The notes under the pieces: generated by a model
Databases searched by the model: none
Told to the model about the DNA's origin: nothing
Seen by the model: only the letters and a program-made list of their open reading frames with translations
Program-made: the position numbers and the translations under genes
DNA from: Isoetes taiwanensis
Taxonomy: Eukaryota > Streptophyta > Lycopodiopsida > Isoetales > Isoetaceae
Length of the DNA stretch: 64,000 nt
Direction: 5' to 3'
Assembly (NCBI GenBank): GCA_021234155.1
Contig: JAJEKV010000020.1
Span: forward strand, 4,944,563 to 5,008,562
Shown: piece after piece, positions 32,345-43,814 of the stretch
Layout: every line of letters begins with the position of its first letter
Numbering within the stretch: the first letter of the stretch is position 1

Positions 32345-32450
32345 CATACAAGCAGTAAAGATCTCCCGGGAATCGAACCTGGAGTAACCTAACTGATGAT
32401 GCATGTTGCTTCTAGCTCTAAATTTTGGCCCGCAAAGCTACAAGTATATT
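32345..32450 (-). repeat. tRNA-like / SINE-like remnant with B box
   Basis: On the minus strand GGTTCGATTCC (32379-32369) is an exact pol III B-box core inside a T-arm-like context, CCAGG...CCCGG. A weak A-box candidate, TAGCTTTGCGGG, lies about 60 bases upstream, further than in a normal tRNA. No acceptor stem can be formed, so this is a remnant rather than a tRNA gene. Confidence 0.35.
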
Positions 32451-32978
32451 ACTTTGCCCTAACACATAACTACTATTAAAGTAGAGCCCATTAGCCTGTT
32501 TATTTGTCATGTTAAATAAGGTGGGCAATTGAGAAAAATGCAAGATATATACTTTAAAACATGCATGTGACATTGAGGTAGCACACGTACAAGAGGACAA
32601 AGCAGCATAGGAGATGCGGGTTTAGATCCAAAGGAAAAGATGCAATTTATTGAAATGTAATGATAGCAATAATGTTTGAAGATAAGCACCTTTATGGAGT
32701 TCTATTATAAATAAAGGAAATACCTTCTGGGGAATGTCAACTGACCTACGATGGCTAAAACACAATGGATATGAAGTACAACAACTGCAACGTGTGAAAT
32801 ATATGTGCAAGTAATCAATGTGCACAGAATCCTTGAATGCAATGCTGAATTATATCCATGATCCTCTTTCAACACCTTGCTTTAACAATCCATTTCCTCC
32901 AGCAAAATAAAGACTGCAGGCCTGAAATTGAGCAATAGATTAACCACAATATGGTAAAAACAAAAAGAATTGAGCAAT

Positions 32979-33580
32979 TGTTTGGGGTCCGGGCACGGGA
33001 TCGCCTGAGGGACAGATCTCTGTGAGATCCTTGAAGTCCGGCAGGGTAAATCCTGAGACACTCTTGTCACGCGGGATTTTTGCTAACAGAGGAAAGAACA
33101 AGAAAAACTCAGATAAAACAGCAATTGCAATACACAATGAAACACACAAGACACTTGTGGAGAACACGGCAATCCATTGATCAAAACAAGTGTACAATGA
33201 AGGCTCAAAAAAAGCGCTGTGGCGACCAAAGATGTGCGCTCAGTAGTGACACAAAGAACACTCGAACCTTCCCCGAAGGAGCAAAAATGCTACAATATAT
33301 AGGAACACTGAGTGGCCTACGGGCCTGAATCTGATCCTCATCATGACAACGTGCTCCACTACTTGGGCACTTTCGAGCAGGGAATCTGAGCTGTCCGCGC
33401 CGTGCTAACAGACAAGTAGTGGCCCGCAGGTGGGTCCTACCTTTGGGTCTTCGCTTCTTGGAGGAGCTTTGACCCGCCGTGCCTTGTGGATCCCTCTTCT
33501 TGGACACGCGGGCGGTGGGGCCTCGCCCCTCATGCGCAAGTATAGACCTGTGTGTCTCCGCGGGGCCGCGGGGGCTAACA
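32979..33580 (-). repeat. 3' LTR of the gypsy element
   Basis: 602 bases from TGTTTGGGG to GGGGCTAACA on the plus strand. ORFs crossing it, including the tail of the RT frame, are not coding sequence. Confidence 0.85.
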
Positions 33581-33592
33581 CTCCCCCCTACC
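33581..33592 (-). other. polypurine tract
   Basis: On the minus strand GGTAGGGGGGAG lies immediately before the 3' LTR, where the plus-strand primer for reverse transcription is expected. Confidence 0.7.
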
Positions 33593-33813
33593 AAACTACA
33601 CTTATTGGCTAGAAAAGGGGGCATGAATTCCGGGGGTGGGAATCCTCGTTCATCTTTCTGATCTTGAATATAGAGATGAGGGAGGCTCAGCTTACTGTAT
33701 TCACTGAGTGTTGTTCGTCTCTTTTCCAGATTTGCTTGAGTCCTGGATGCCAAACATTCGGCTGCTCCTATGAGAAACAGAAAGAGAAAGAAACATTCGG
33801 CTTCATGGATGTG

Positions 33814-34244
33814 AAAGCCGTCCATGAAGGAGTACATCTCGTGGCCTGCTACATCTTCCAACACTTGATCCGTGAAGGGGAGAGGGAAATGATCCCTTTC
33901 CGTGGCTTGATTGAGTTTTCTATAATCCACACAAACGCGAATTTTTCCATTATGTTTGAGGGCAATAACAATAGGACTTACCCATTCTGAATGTTTGACC
34001 TCGTAGATAAGTCCAGCGTCCAAAAGCTTGTCAATTTCGGCTTTAACCTTTTCACGGTAGTTTGGGTTAAGCCCGATGCATCGCCGCTAGATGGGTCTAG
34101 CATCTGGCTTGGTGGGAATCGAGAGTTGTCCCAATTCTTTCTTGATACCTCGGAGGTCTTTGTAGCTCCAAGCAAAGATGTGCTTGAAACGTTTGAATAG
34201 CGCAATGGCTTGCTCCCTGAATCGGGCGTGAGGTCGCGTGCCAA
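33814..34244 (-). pseudogene. gypsy reverse transcriptase, N-terminal part only
   Basis: The frame 34023 downward reads DAGLIYEVKHSEWVSPIVIA, KHNGKIRVCVDYRKLN, DHFPLPFTDQVLEDVAG and HEMYSFMDGF, the N-terminal part of a Ty3/gypsy RT with its first catalytic Asp. At about 33814 the similarity stops exactly where SGY-type text should follow, and the frame runs on into unrelated 3' sequence and the LTR. Upstream (34244-34024) the preceding RT residues are in other frames. The YxDD box is absent, so it is inactive. Confidence 0.8.
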
Positions 34245-34780
34245 TCGGATTGGTTGATTTGTTCCAATATCAATTATGTCTCACCGCAGGAGTTTGAATG
34301 TGTGGAATGACTTGATCATCCCGAACAAGTGTGGGCTGGCTCACGAAAATGGCATGCGGGATGTTCATGTTGACCAATTTTGAAAAATAGTGGCGTGCCA
34401 CTAGGAGTTGGTGTGGTGTCTTCTTGAGCGGAGGAGGAGCCGGGGTACCGCGTCTCCTCATGTGGAACCAATGTGACGTTGTTACAAGGTGTCAAATAGG
34501 GGTCAACCCAGTTGTTGCTATGCCTTTATCAATATCCATGTCTTCCCATGGTTGATTGTATTACAGGTAAGCCGTGAGTGGCAAACCCTTGGCTTGTAAC
34601 CGATAGGTGTTGCAAACTTGTTGAGTCACCGCCCGATTCGCCGTGATCTACTGAAATGATCTCCGCCCGTGGTCGATCCATCGCGGGTGATGAGCTTGCC
34701 ATCTGTGATAACAAGTTGATCTCAGGCCCAAAGAGTGAATGCTTTTAGCTTGTCTCAAAAAGGGTCGCCCTACTAACATT

Positions 34781-35032
34781 TCATAATCTCCGGATCTTCT
34801 CCCCGCTCTCCAAACACCGAATTCCATGGTAAATTGTAGATCTCAATATTGGTGGTATTGGTTGTGTAACTCCTTGTGGTCGCGTGATATGGCCATTCGC
34901 AAGCTTGATGTCATAAGGGGCAGTATGGAGCTCCCTTATGCCCAATTGTCGCCCGAGATTATACGTAATAAGATTGATCGCTACGCCACCATCGACCGAA
35001 CATGGTGAACACCTTTTTGGCCCACGGTGCAT
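34781..35032 (-). pseudogene. retroviral-type aspartic protease remnant
   Basis: The frame contains SVDGGVAINLITYNLGRQLG followed by YDIKLANGHITRPQG. This matches the active-site region of gypsy proteases, where the D-S/T-G triad appears here as DGG. The frame is short (83 residues) and is not continuous with gag or RT. Confidence 0.6.
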
Positions 35033-35502
35033 GCACCGTGGGTGTTGATGTGGCTTAATCGATTATGTGTAATACAGGTTTTGTAAAATGTGCTCGTAGT
35101 GCTGGACATAGTTGTAGGATAGTCGAAGGTGAGAGGAATTTTGATTTTAGCAAGTTCTTGTTGAAGTTCGGGAGGGATTGCGGTGTAGTTGTGGTGGATC
35201 CGTGGGTTGTTGTTGCTCAGCAATAGATGTCGCTACATTGTTGAGGAGGTCGACTTCAGCCAGCAATGTTGAGTGGTGGTGTTGCGGATGTCGTGGCATT
35301 CGTGGTCGGGCTCCCGATCGTGTGGTAGCATTGACAGACTTGAGTGCCTTACCTTCTCGCGACGCTCGATGAGTTGAAGCAGACTTTTAAGTTTAGGTTG
35401 AACATGAGGAAGTAGTTGATCCGCATTGGGTGCAAAATGAACAGATTTGGTTGATGGCTCACCGGTACGTAATCCGTTTGCAAAAACTTGGTGCACGGGT
35501 GC

Positions 35503-36912
35503 TTATGGCGTGGGGAATGAGGGGAGAACCTCAATCCGGTTGGAGGATTCAAGGCTGGTGTTGATTGCATGGTAAATTTCTTCTTGGAGTTGATCATCCA
35601 ATTGTTTTTGAGTTGTTTTTCGTTGGCGTGGTTGTTGTTGTGGTGGCGTGGTGGCCGGTTTTGATAATCGGGCGTGGGCCTTGCCTTCCCTTGGCTTCCC
35701 ATACTTGAAAAGGTGTAAGACGACTGTCGTGGTTTGATTGGTGCCAGGAATTTGTATTTGAACTTGAGGAAGTTGAGGACAATCTGCAGACTGATGACCC
35801 CATTGGTCACAGTTGAAACATTGGGACTTGCTTGGATCAAAAGTGGAACGAGGAGGTCCACGTTGTGGTTGCTGTTGTTGCTGGGGTTGTTGTTGTTGTC
35901 GTGGCTGTGCCTGTGTCTGTGGTTGAGTTTGCGTGGGTACCTTCTGCACTTGGTGAACAAGACGATGTCGATACGGATTTGGTCGTGGATTTGTACATTC
36001 TTCAGTGGTGTGGTTCTGCATGTTGCAGCGTTTGCAATGGATCATGCTATCCACGAAGTTACACTCATTCGCCAGATGTCCTGAGTACTGGCAAATAGTA
36101 CACCAAATGTTATTTCTTGGGGGAACTGCCGTGGAGGCAGTCGAGGTGCGCGTGGGTGTAGCCGAGGGAAATGGGAGTATCGTGGCTTGATCACCGCGTG
36201 AGGAAACATGAACAGAGTGATTGACTAATTCAATGGCTTCTTGTAATGTCTTGGGGCGCAAATACTCAGTCATAAATCGGATGTGAGAGGGTAAGCCTTG
36301 AAGAAACCACACTAGAATTTGGCTTTGGGTTGGAAATTCCTTCAACTTGTTGACTAAGATCTGCAGTCGGTCTGCAAAGTCTCGGGCAGATTCTCCTGGG
36401 TTCTGCTTGAGTGTGTTGAGGTCGTTCAGCAGTTGTTGATCATCCGCAAGGGTGCCGTAATGGGAAAGAAAAGAGGTCTTCATGTGTATCCAATCTTGTT
36501 TCCAGTGGCTTTTGTTTGCCATCAGCCATTCGTGGGGTGCTCCACGCAGGGTCGTCGAAAAGATGTGGAATTTTAGTTTTGGATCGGAGTGACCATTGAG
36601 ATCTGCAAGTGACTCAAATTCATCCATGTGAGCCTGAGCACTCTGGTCTATGTGTTTACCTTTATCATTTCCAAAGAGTGGATATTGGAGTTTTAAAGCA
36701 TGTGTAGGAGTCGGCGCATGAATGGGTGTTTGCATTTGTGGAAAAGAAAAGACAGTAGGTGTTGGTTGCTGCATAGGTACCGAAACTGGCATAGGTTGTG
36801 TGAGATTAGTAAAAAGAGGTACTGAAGCAGTTGTAGTGGGAACAAAGGTTGTGACAGGCATGAACAGCGTGTGGGGAACAGTTAAGGGAACAGACGGTAG
36901 GGGAATTGACAA
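35503..36912 (-). CDS. gag: gag polyprotein with three CCHC zinc knuckles
   Basis: 469 residues. Residues 1-75 are Pro/Thr/Val-rich. Residues about 78-235 hold the capsid-like retrotransposon gag domain (LKFHIFSTTLRGAPHEWLMA, ESARDFADRLQILVNKLKEF, QILVWFLQGLPSHIRF). Three C-x2-C-x4-H-x4-C knuckles follow: CTICQYSGHLANEC (271-284), CKRCNMQNHTTEEC (293-306) and, after a glutamine-rich linker, CFNCDQWGHQSADC (365-378). Gag packages the element RNA into particles. The frame is open throughout and by far the best preserved part of the element. Minus-strand text between 36950 and 37310 (STYTHGSIVSSRVSRGAI) may be a shifted N-terminal extension. Confidence 0.85.
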   Translation of the reverse strand: MSIPLPSVPLTVPHTLFMPVTTFVPTTTASVPLFTNLTQPMPVSVPMQQPTPTVFSFPQMQTPIHAPTPTHALKLQYPLFGNDKGKHIDQSAQAHMDEFESLADLNGHSDPKLKFHIFSTTLRGAPHEWLMANKSHWKQDWIHMKTSFLSHYGTLADDQQLLNDLNTLKQNPGESARDFADRLQILVNKLKEFPTQSQILVWFLQGLPSHIRFMTEYLRPKTLQEAIELVNHSVHVSSRGDQATILPFPSATPTRTSTASTAVPPRNNIWCTICQYSGHLANECNFVDSMIHCKRCNMQNHTTEECTNPRPNPYRHRLVHQVQKVPTQTQPQTQAQPRQQQQPQQQQQPQRGPPRSTFDPSKSQCFNCDQWGHQSADCPQLPQVQIQIPGTNQTTTVVLHLFKYGKPREGKAHARLSKPATTPPQQQPRQRKTTQKQLDDQLQEEIYHAINTSLESSNRIEVLPSFPTP

Positions 36913-37329
36913 AGGTGGAAGCGGTGGTACCGAAGTTCCTAAAGAAAGATTACCAATAGAGAAAACATTTTGCAGATGTTCCAGAGAAAATTGGCGGTGG
37001 TTCGGCGGATCTTGAGTTGGGGATTAGGTGGAGTAAATTCAAAGGGGTCGTGGTTGCAGCCTCCTGCATGATGTGGGCTAACATGGTGGAACGGAACAAT
37101 GGCTTACCTTCCACAGGGGAGGCCTGGTCTGGAAAGTTGTCGGTGTAGGTGGATGTGATTGCGCCTCGTGACACCCGAGAAGAGACAATCGAACCGTGAG
37201 TGTATGTGGACATATTCCTGGAGGCGCCGCAGCAGCTCATGGCGACGCCGCCTTGACTCCATCCGGGTGTTGAATATCGCCGGAGTAAAGAAGGATTGAA
37301 CATGGTATCAATACAGCCTTTCGGAAGGA

Positions 37330-37348
37330 GCCCCGCAACAGCGCCCGT
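37330..37348 (-). other. primer-binding site next to the 5' LTR
   Basis: Read on the minus strand, ACGGGCGCTGTTGCGGGG follows the LTR end. It resembles the TGGCGC.GTTGCCGGGG primer sites common in plant gypsy elements, with some decay. Confidence 0.5.
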
Positions 37349-37947
37349 TGTTTGGGGTCCGCACGGATCGCTTCGAGGGACAGATCTCGCGGAGATCCTT
37401 GAAGTCCGGCAGGTAAATCCCGAGACACTCTTTGTCACGCGGGATTTTTGCTAACAGAGGAAAGAACAAGAAAAACTCAGATAAAACAAAGAATTGCAAT
37501 ACACAATGAAACACACAAGACACTTGTGGAGAACACACGGCAATCCATTGATCAAAACAAGTGTACAATGAAGGCTCAAAAGAGCGCACAACAGGCGACC
37601 AAGATGTCCGCTCAGAGTGACACAAAGAACACTCAACCTTCCCCGAAGGAGCAAAAATGCTACAATATATAGGAACACCTGAGTGGCCTACGGGCCCGAA
37701 TCTGATCCTCATCATGACAACGCGTGCTCCACTACTTGGGCACTCGAGCAGAATTGAGCCGCCCGCATGGCCGTGCTATGACAAGTAGTGGCCCGGTGGG
37801 TCCTACCTTTGGGTCTCTCGCTTCTTGGAGGAGCTTTGACCCCGCCCGTGGCTTTGTGGATCCCTCTTCTTGGACACCGCGGGCGGTGGGGCCTCGCCCT
37901 CATGCAGCAAGTATAGACTGTAGGTCCGCGGGGCAATGGGGCTAACA
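37349..37947 (-). repeat. 5' LTR of the gypsy element
   Basis: 599 bases, aligned end to end with 32979-33580. Compared with the other copy, differences concentrate around CG, CCG and CTG sites and include many one- to three-base indels. Confidence 0.85.
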
Positions 37948-38734
37948 AAGAATAATTCTCCATCTAGGATAATACGCTCGGACCACTCGCACTAATTATT
38001 TTGTACACAATATTCTCGCACCATACCGCGCCCGGACTAAAACCCGGTTGGAGCTCAATGTGAATATAGTGCTTAAAAATACCTCTCTTATGACAGAGCA
38101 GTCCCAAACCGAAAGCAAATATCAATATCTAGCATAAGGTGCCATCTTCAAATCTTCGCTAACAACAAAGTAATCGCTTTGAATGTAAATAATGCACTAT
38201 GAGGCCCTAAATACGATACAAACGTATGTAAACAAGAAGATGCATAACAGTGGGCAAAGATTAGGTCTTTCGCCATGGAAGTCTCCAATTCAACCTTCCA
38301 ATCTTGACAAGCTGCTGACTATACTCTGCACTAGATTAAAACCCCTGTTGGAGCAAAATGTGGAAGTAATGATTAAAAATACCTCTTATGATGGAGCAGT
38401 CCCAAACTGAGCAGTATCATGACCCCTGGCTCAATGACTCGTTGTGTTGTACCTCTTAATGAGAGTACAAAGGCCCTGCACCAAAGAAGCATATTTTACA
38501 GGCAAAACAGATTAAGTTATATTGCCTTGCAATGATTGCAGTTCATGAATTTCATGAACCACAATTACCCACTTGGAAAATGAAAAACATTACAGGAATA
38601 TTTTCAGAATTTATCATGCATTTAATTTAATACCTGCTACGATTGCCATAGAAACTGCTTCAGCTGGAAGAGGAAGACTTACAACAAAACTACGATAGAT
38701 GGGGCACAAGTGGCCATCATCTCCAACTCTAGTA
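37948..38734. other. non-coding, with a 300-base-spaced duplication
   Basis: Text containing TTAAAAATACCTCT and GAGCAGTCCCAAAC occurs at about 38034-38120 and again, diverged, at about 38332-38412. No gene is recognised. Confidence 0.45.
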
Positions 38735-39253
38735 TTATGCTCCAATATACAGAATGTTTGAATGCTGAAGTTGTATGGTAGGAGATACAAGGCCTCGACA
38801 ATTTTCATTGCCATGGGCCATGAGTAACCACTTACATGAATCTACTCCGTCAAATATTATCTCAGAATGTACCTTTTTACCCTCAACTAAGGACCATAAG
38901 GAGGTACATACATCAAGAATAGCTACATGCGTGGAATTTGTGAAAGCAATACCAGCTAGTTTCATTTTCACAAACAGTTGGAACGCCTCATTATGAAGCC
39001 CGTTCTGTTTCTGTACCCCAATTAAGGCAGTCCAAGAGACTGCATTCAGATTAGGAATTCTATTAAATATTATATGGGCCTCTGTAAGAGTCCCAAGTTG
39101 AGCAGAGGCAGTAAGTAAAGCATTCCATGACACTATATCTGGATGAGGCATTCCATCAAAAAACGTCTTTGCACTATCGAGGTCTTTGCATCTAATACAT
39201 GCTGAAATCATCATGTTCCAGAAAAAATGTTGGGTTTGCAGATGTTGAGCCAA
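38735..39253 (-). pseudogene. PLS-type PPR protein fragment
   Basis: A 172-residue open frame with PPR motifs: FFWNMMISACIRCKDLDSAK, MPHPDIVSWNALLTASAQLG, IPNLNAVSWTALIGVQKQNG, AFQLFVKMKLAGIAF and LWSLVEGKKVHSEII. It covers about four to five motifs of 31-36 residues and then loses PPR character (after about residue 135). A full protein would need many more motifs and a start and end, so this is a fragment. It is on the strand opposite to the 23.2 kb copy and is not a duplicate of it. Confidence 0.8.
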
Positions 39254-41250
39254 GCAATATCGGCATTGTCTTGGGCAGCCCCTTACTTACCAAGCCCGAT
39301 AGAAGGTGCAACTCCTAAACTGACCTCGGATTTTATGTTCAGCAGGTCTGAGGAAGACGGTATTTGGCCCTTGGCCGAATGCTGAATCTTGAAGCATGTT
39401 CGAACCCTGCAGCATTGTATTGCTTTCGATTCTTGCCTTCTTTCTTCCTAACCCTAAAATAACCCTAAAATATGATGGCACGATGCTTGCATGCAAAACT
39501 ACAACTAAAATAAAAAGAGGGCTTTTGTTGTGAGCCCTTGGATGTTGGACCATTGAAAAAAAAGAAGCTAAGTCAACGACTAAGAAATGGTGCACTCTAG
39601 ATGTACGCATTAGTACATCCATTCGAATACGCCATGAAATCTTAAGAAAACCTTTGTGAAAAGCGTACAAAAACACAAAAAAAACCCCTTGTTATTATGC
39701 TACATATTCCTTTTACAAATCAGCTAGAAGAGTGTAGAATGAATATTTCAGAAAAAGACTGCCAAAACATTTTAAACAACATGGTGCAAATGATTCAGTA
39801 TAAATACACAGGTTTAGACCAATAGCATTCACCACTCAAAGGATAAAATTTACCTCCTCATAAGCAATCAGGTCACTTCTGGTTAAAAAAACTGGTCGTG
39901 TACTTATACACTTGTAATGAGGGTATATGAGGAAGCCCATATCCACAAAAAAGAAATGCATTAAGGTTGTCTGTACCATTTAAGAAGAACACTCTCTGCC
40001 GGTAAAAAGAGGGGAGTGAAAATGTCAGTTATGCTGCTTATTATATTAAGAAGATGGAACCATACCTTCAACCGCCAAAATAATTGACTGATGTCATCTG
40101 AGATGCAAATGCATCTTCCGAACAATATTTTTTGCTGCATCAATCAGCTTGGAAACTCTATTTGTCCAACTGATAAAGATAGATTAGAAATGTGTTTGGA
40201 CATCCATTGCCCAATCACTTGAAGTTATACATCACTCAATCATGTCATTCAGAATCCCAACCACCATCAAAAACATGCACAGGATAAGAATACCTGCACG
40301 ACTTGTAGGATTCAGCAAGCCAGGCCAAAAGATGATCTCGTTTTGCACGAGAAATTTCCCTTCTTTCCTGAACGTTTTCAAATGTAGCCATTGTCAAAAA
40401 CTGATCAAGGAATGCAGAAGTTGGATTAAAAAATTTATGCAAAATTTGTGCATCGTTAAGAAATCAGGCATAGGAAAGGGAAACCTTCAGATAACCTAGG
40501 CGACCAATTTGCTTTAGTTCTGGCACAGTAAGAACACGAAACATTTTCACGAAGCACAACAACAAATCTACAAGAAATCACATAAGGAGGCAGAGATAAT
40601 GCCTCGAAATCTATGGGCACTAAGTTATTCCGGTTACCCGGTTTCCAGAATCGCTGTCCAACAACGGGGGCGACCGAGCATTTACAGCCTATGATGGGTT
40701 TTTAGCAGTCATTGGCATATTCTGGGTATATATTGGCATATACCTAGCATATGCCACAAACCCAGCTCAACAAGGGCTTGCCCCCTTAGGGGCAACCCAA
40801 AAATAACAGAAGCCATAGTTGAAGGCATACGTCTTGGCTCCTAACATCGATAAGTAAAAATCAGAGTAGAGTGTTATGCCCACATTTGCAAATCATTTAG
40901 CACAGATCAACATGCATGTTTTATGTATATAAGTGAATATAAATGGAGTCGCTAATGAAATAAAAAAAGTCGCATGTTCCCTAGATCTAAAGTTAGGGTT
41001 ACCTTGAAAATCCTTATGCCGGAACGCTAGAGCCGAGTAACATATTTTATGCCTAGGGGTTTTGATAATTTGAATACTCTTATCTAATTGCCAAATAACT
41101 AAAGAAGCAAACAACCTTCAAGGTTATTAAAGCCTTCTAAAAGAGTGAGCACCCCTAATCGGGAGGTCACCAGCATGGGAAATGGGAAGTAATTGAAAGA
41201 AGATGCATCACCACTAAATTTGATATATAAGAAGAGGAAGGTCCAAGATG
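39254..41250. other. non-coding stretch
   Basis: No gene recognised. Two CCCTAAAA telo-box-like words occur near 39450-39470 (ACCCTAAAATAACCCTAAAA). Confidence 0.4.
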
Positions 41251-41560
41251 ATTGATTTTGACTAGGAAGAGAATGCATATATATACTGATATGCCATGGC
41301 ACAACGTGAGAAATAATATATACAAATAAACCAGCTTATGAAGAGGATGCATGATCAAACAAGGTTGCAGATTACAGTTTGTAGGTAATGGGGAAAAACC
41401 AACAATATTTGTATTCTTCCACAGGATTGACATGGTAATTGAAGAAAAGAAAAAATATCGTGTTCAAAGCCAAAGCTACCTAAGCAATCAAAGGTGCAAG
41501 CGCAAATCTAGGAGATTGTCTAATAAATGATTGTAGAGTGCACCTTTGGTCCTAAAACAT
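41250..41560 (+). repeat. dispersed repeat, second copy of the 25.84-26.3 kb family
   Basis: GGATGCATGATCAAACAAGG, TTGCAGAT/CTTG and GTAGGTAATGG, followed by a unit with AAATCTAGGAGATTGTCTAA, parallel the order at about 25930-26120. The two copies are in the same orientation. Confidence 0.7.
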
Positions 41561-43126
41561 GCTAAAGGCTGTTTAACTGATTGGCAAAATATAATAACCA
41601 CATGGCTTAGGCGGCAAAACTTATTACTACAAGGTCTAGAAGCAAGAAATTAAGGATGGGCTTGGTCGAGAACCAAGCTCAAAATACCGATCTAGCCACT
41701 CATAACCAAACCAAGATATTGTGATCCTGTGAAGTCAAAACACATGTTAATGTTGAGATAGAATCTGTCCCTTGGCATCTGTGTGTCAAAAAACATCAAA
41801 ATCTAGTCTTCTAGAGCAATTAATAAAGTGGACGAAAATAATGCTAGAAGAGCAACCTAGGGAGTGGCCCATATAAAGATGTAAGAAATGCGAAAAGAAA
41901 TGAAATTCAAATTCAAGCTTAGGAGCTGATGAAGGGGCTTTACATAAAATTGAGGTAATTCTGTATAATCTAAGAGCTATTGAGGACAAGCTAGAGCAAC
42001 GAAGCAAGAGCTAGGGAAAGAGAGAATCAACTCGGGGAAACGAAGTAAGAGCTTTGAATGCAAGTTCAAGAAATGATAAGGTTTGCTAGTTCATGAAACG
42101 GTATGTTTATAACATAAGGTTTGAATGGTTAATGGGGGTGTATTGTAGAGAAATGTGTACATAAATGGGGCCTAAAAGAATCTTTGCGATTTCTACTCTT
42201 GTTCATTGGGTTAGATTTAGTAGTTAGGTTAGATTTAGTAGGCTACGGTTTTCGCAGATGTGGGCAAGCAGGTCGGGTGCATGGTCTGCTGCAGGTGCTA
42301 TGTTTGGAAGGCGCCTCTTTCTGTTCCTGGCAAGCTGGAAGCAATGGGTGCTAAACCTAATGGTCAAACGTAAACGCCCATTAAGGGTTAGGGTTCGGCT
42401 TTGCTATTGAAATGAGCGGCAGGAAGCGGCGGCCAGGTCAATGTTTTCAGAAAGTGCCGATGGAGAAATCAGGTTTTTCAACTTCATTCCATTCTTTTTC
42501 CGTGAGTGCAGCCATGTTTGAAGCCATCTCTGACTTACAGAGAAATTTCGTCCTTTCTACAATGCAAAGCAAGCAATAGAAGATGGATTCCCTCCTATAA
42601 GAGAAGCGTTTTCAATAGAATGTTGATTCTGTCCTATAAGAGAAGCATTTGAAGTCTCAGAGGTGGATATGGCTTGCAAATCTGCTCGTTTTTTCTTTGT
42701 TTGCCTTTCTTTTCTCTTTACTGTTTATGTTCACATGCTTGCAGATAAGAAGCTCAGAGAAAAAAGAAGAATCCCCAGTATAATAATGGTTGCAGATAAG
42801 AAGATTGAAGGTAGAGCAAGAATAGGCAGTAGGGTCAACAATGTCAACAAAGAGTCTTGCAGGTCATTTCCATTTTCCACTAGCTTTCCATCCTTCTGCT
42901 TCAAGCAACAACAAATGCTACTGCCATTTGTTTGGATCTTGTTGTTTTCAATGGACTGCAGGTCAGCAAAGAAAGTTTGTGTTTGATTTGAAAAACCAGA
43001 TTTCTTTGTGTGGCTTCATGGCATTCAATGTGCAAAAAAAAACTGAAAAACTTAAAAATTAAGGGGAAAACATGGTGTGATTGCATGTGCATGTGCATGG
43101 GAATAGCCCCTGCCCTTTAAGGGTGG
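41561..43126. other. no gene recognised; one weak ORF
   Basis: A plus-strand frame at 42663-42986 (107 residues) begins with a hydrophobic, signal-like segment (FFFVCLSFLFTVYVHML) and then becomes basic and Ser/Phe-rich. I see no domain and give it low weight. Confidence 0.35.
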
Positions 43127-43180
43127 GCAGATTGCTTGGAGCTGCGCAGTGCGCAGGGGGTTTGAATCCCCCAGTCTGTG
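43127..43180 (+). other. truncated tRNA-like structure
   Basis: GCAGATT (43127-43133) can pair with AGTCTGT (43173-43179) over seven positions, allowing G-U pairs. A five-pair T-arm, GGGGG-TTTGAAT-CCCCC (43156-43172), precedes it. Only 22 bases lie between the acceptor strand and the T-arm, with one small TGCGC/GCGCA hairpin, so one arm is missing. It may be a decayed tRNA, a SINE head or a T-arm mimic. Confidence 0.4.
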
Positions 43181-43814
43181 TCCTCATTGCAGGTGTACTT
43201 CTGCTTCAGCCTTATGTCGTAGCTGTAAACGCCTGCCTCAGGTATATGGTGACAGGCACAGGAAGCTTTTCTTGCACTCTATTCTATTTTCAGTTCCCTG
43301 GCTATTTGTGGTTGTATTCTATTTTGGGGTCCATGCACAATTATCTGCTGATCCAATGGTTGTCAAAGGGCCTAAACAATAGAGCCACATCAGCGTTTGA
43401 CCCCATCTCCCAGTGAGGCGGACGGCTGCAGTTCACCTAGAGGGAATATCTGAGGGAATATTCCTGCATCATGCGGCTGGCAATGCACTAGAGCAGCAAT
43501 CAGCGATTATATACTATCCATATAAAGACTAACAATAAGGAGGAGGATCATATGATGATGATGCCACATGCCAAATAAAAACAAAGATCTTGCAAACTTA
43601 AACAACAAATTTAAACTAGATAAGGGTCAAAAAATAAATAGAACAAACAAAAAGGGGCATCTAAAAAATGGATTCCCCCTAAATTTAGGTCGGAACTAGT
43701 CCGGAGGGCTCGCCCAGGGATGGGGCTGAGCTTTAACAATCAGCTCGCGGCCAGAATCGCAGAACTCAGCTGTTCTAGACAGGCATTGTGAACAAAAAAT
43801 GCCAGGTAACTCGA

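Larger units (their letters stand above)
32979..37947 (-). mobile_element. Ty3/gypsy LTR retrotransposon, internally deleted
   Basis: Two LTRs of about 600 bp in the same orientation enclose, in minus-strand order, a primer site, gag with zinc knuckles, a protease and the first part of a reverse transcriptase. The rest of RT, RNase H and integrase are missing. Both LTRs start TGTTTGGGG and end GGGGCTAACA on the plus strand. The LTRs differ at many sites, so the insertion is not recent. No target-site duplication was found next to the LTR ends. Confidence 0.85.

Noticed and set aside
33205..33813. C-terminal 200 residues of the reverse-transcriptase frame
   Set aside because: This part reads through post-deletion sequence and the 3' LTR. 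It has no RT, RNase H or integrase character.
35733..36190. Plus-strand ORFs rich in Val/Leu opposite gag
   Set aside because: Antisense shadows of the glutamine-rich linker in gag (CAA/CAG read as TTG/CTG).
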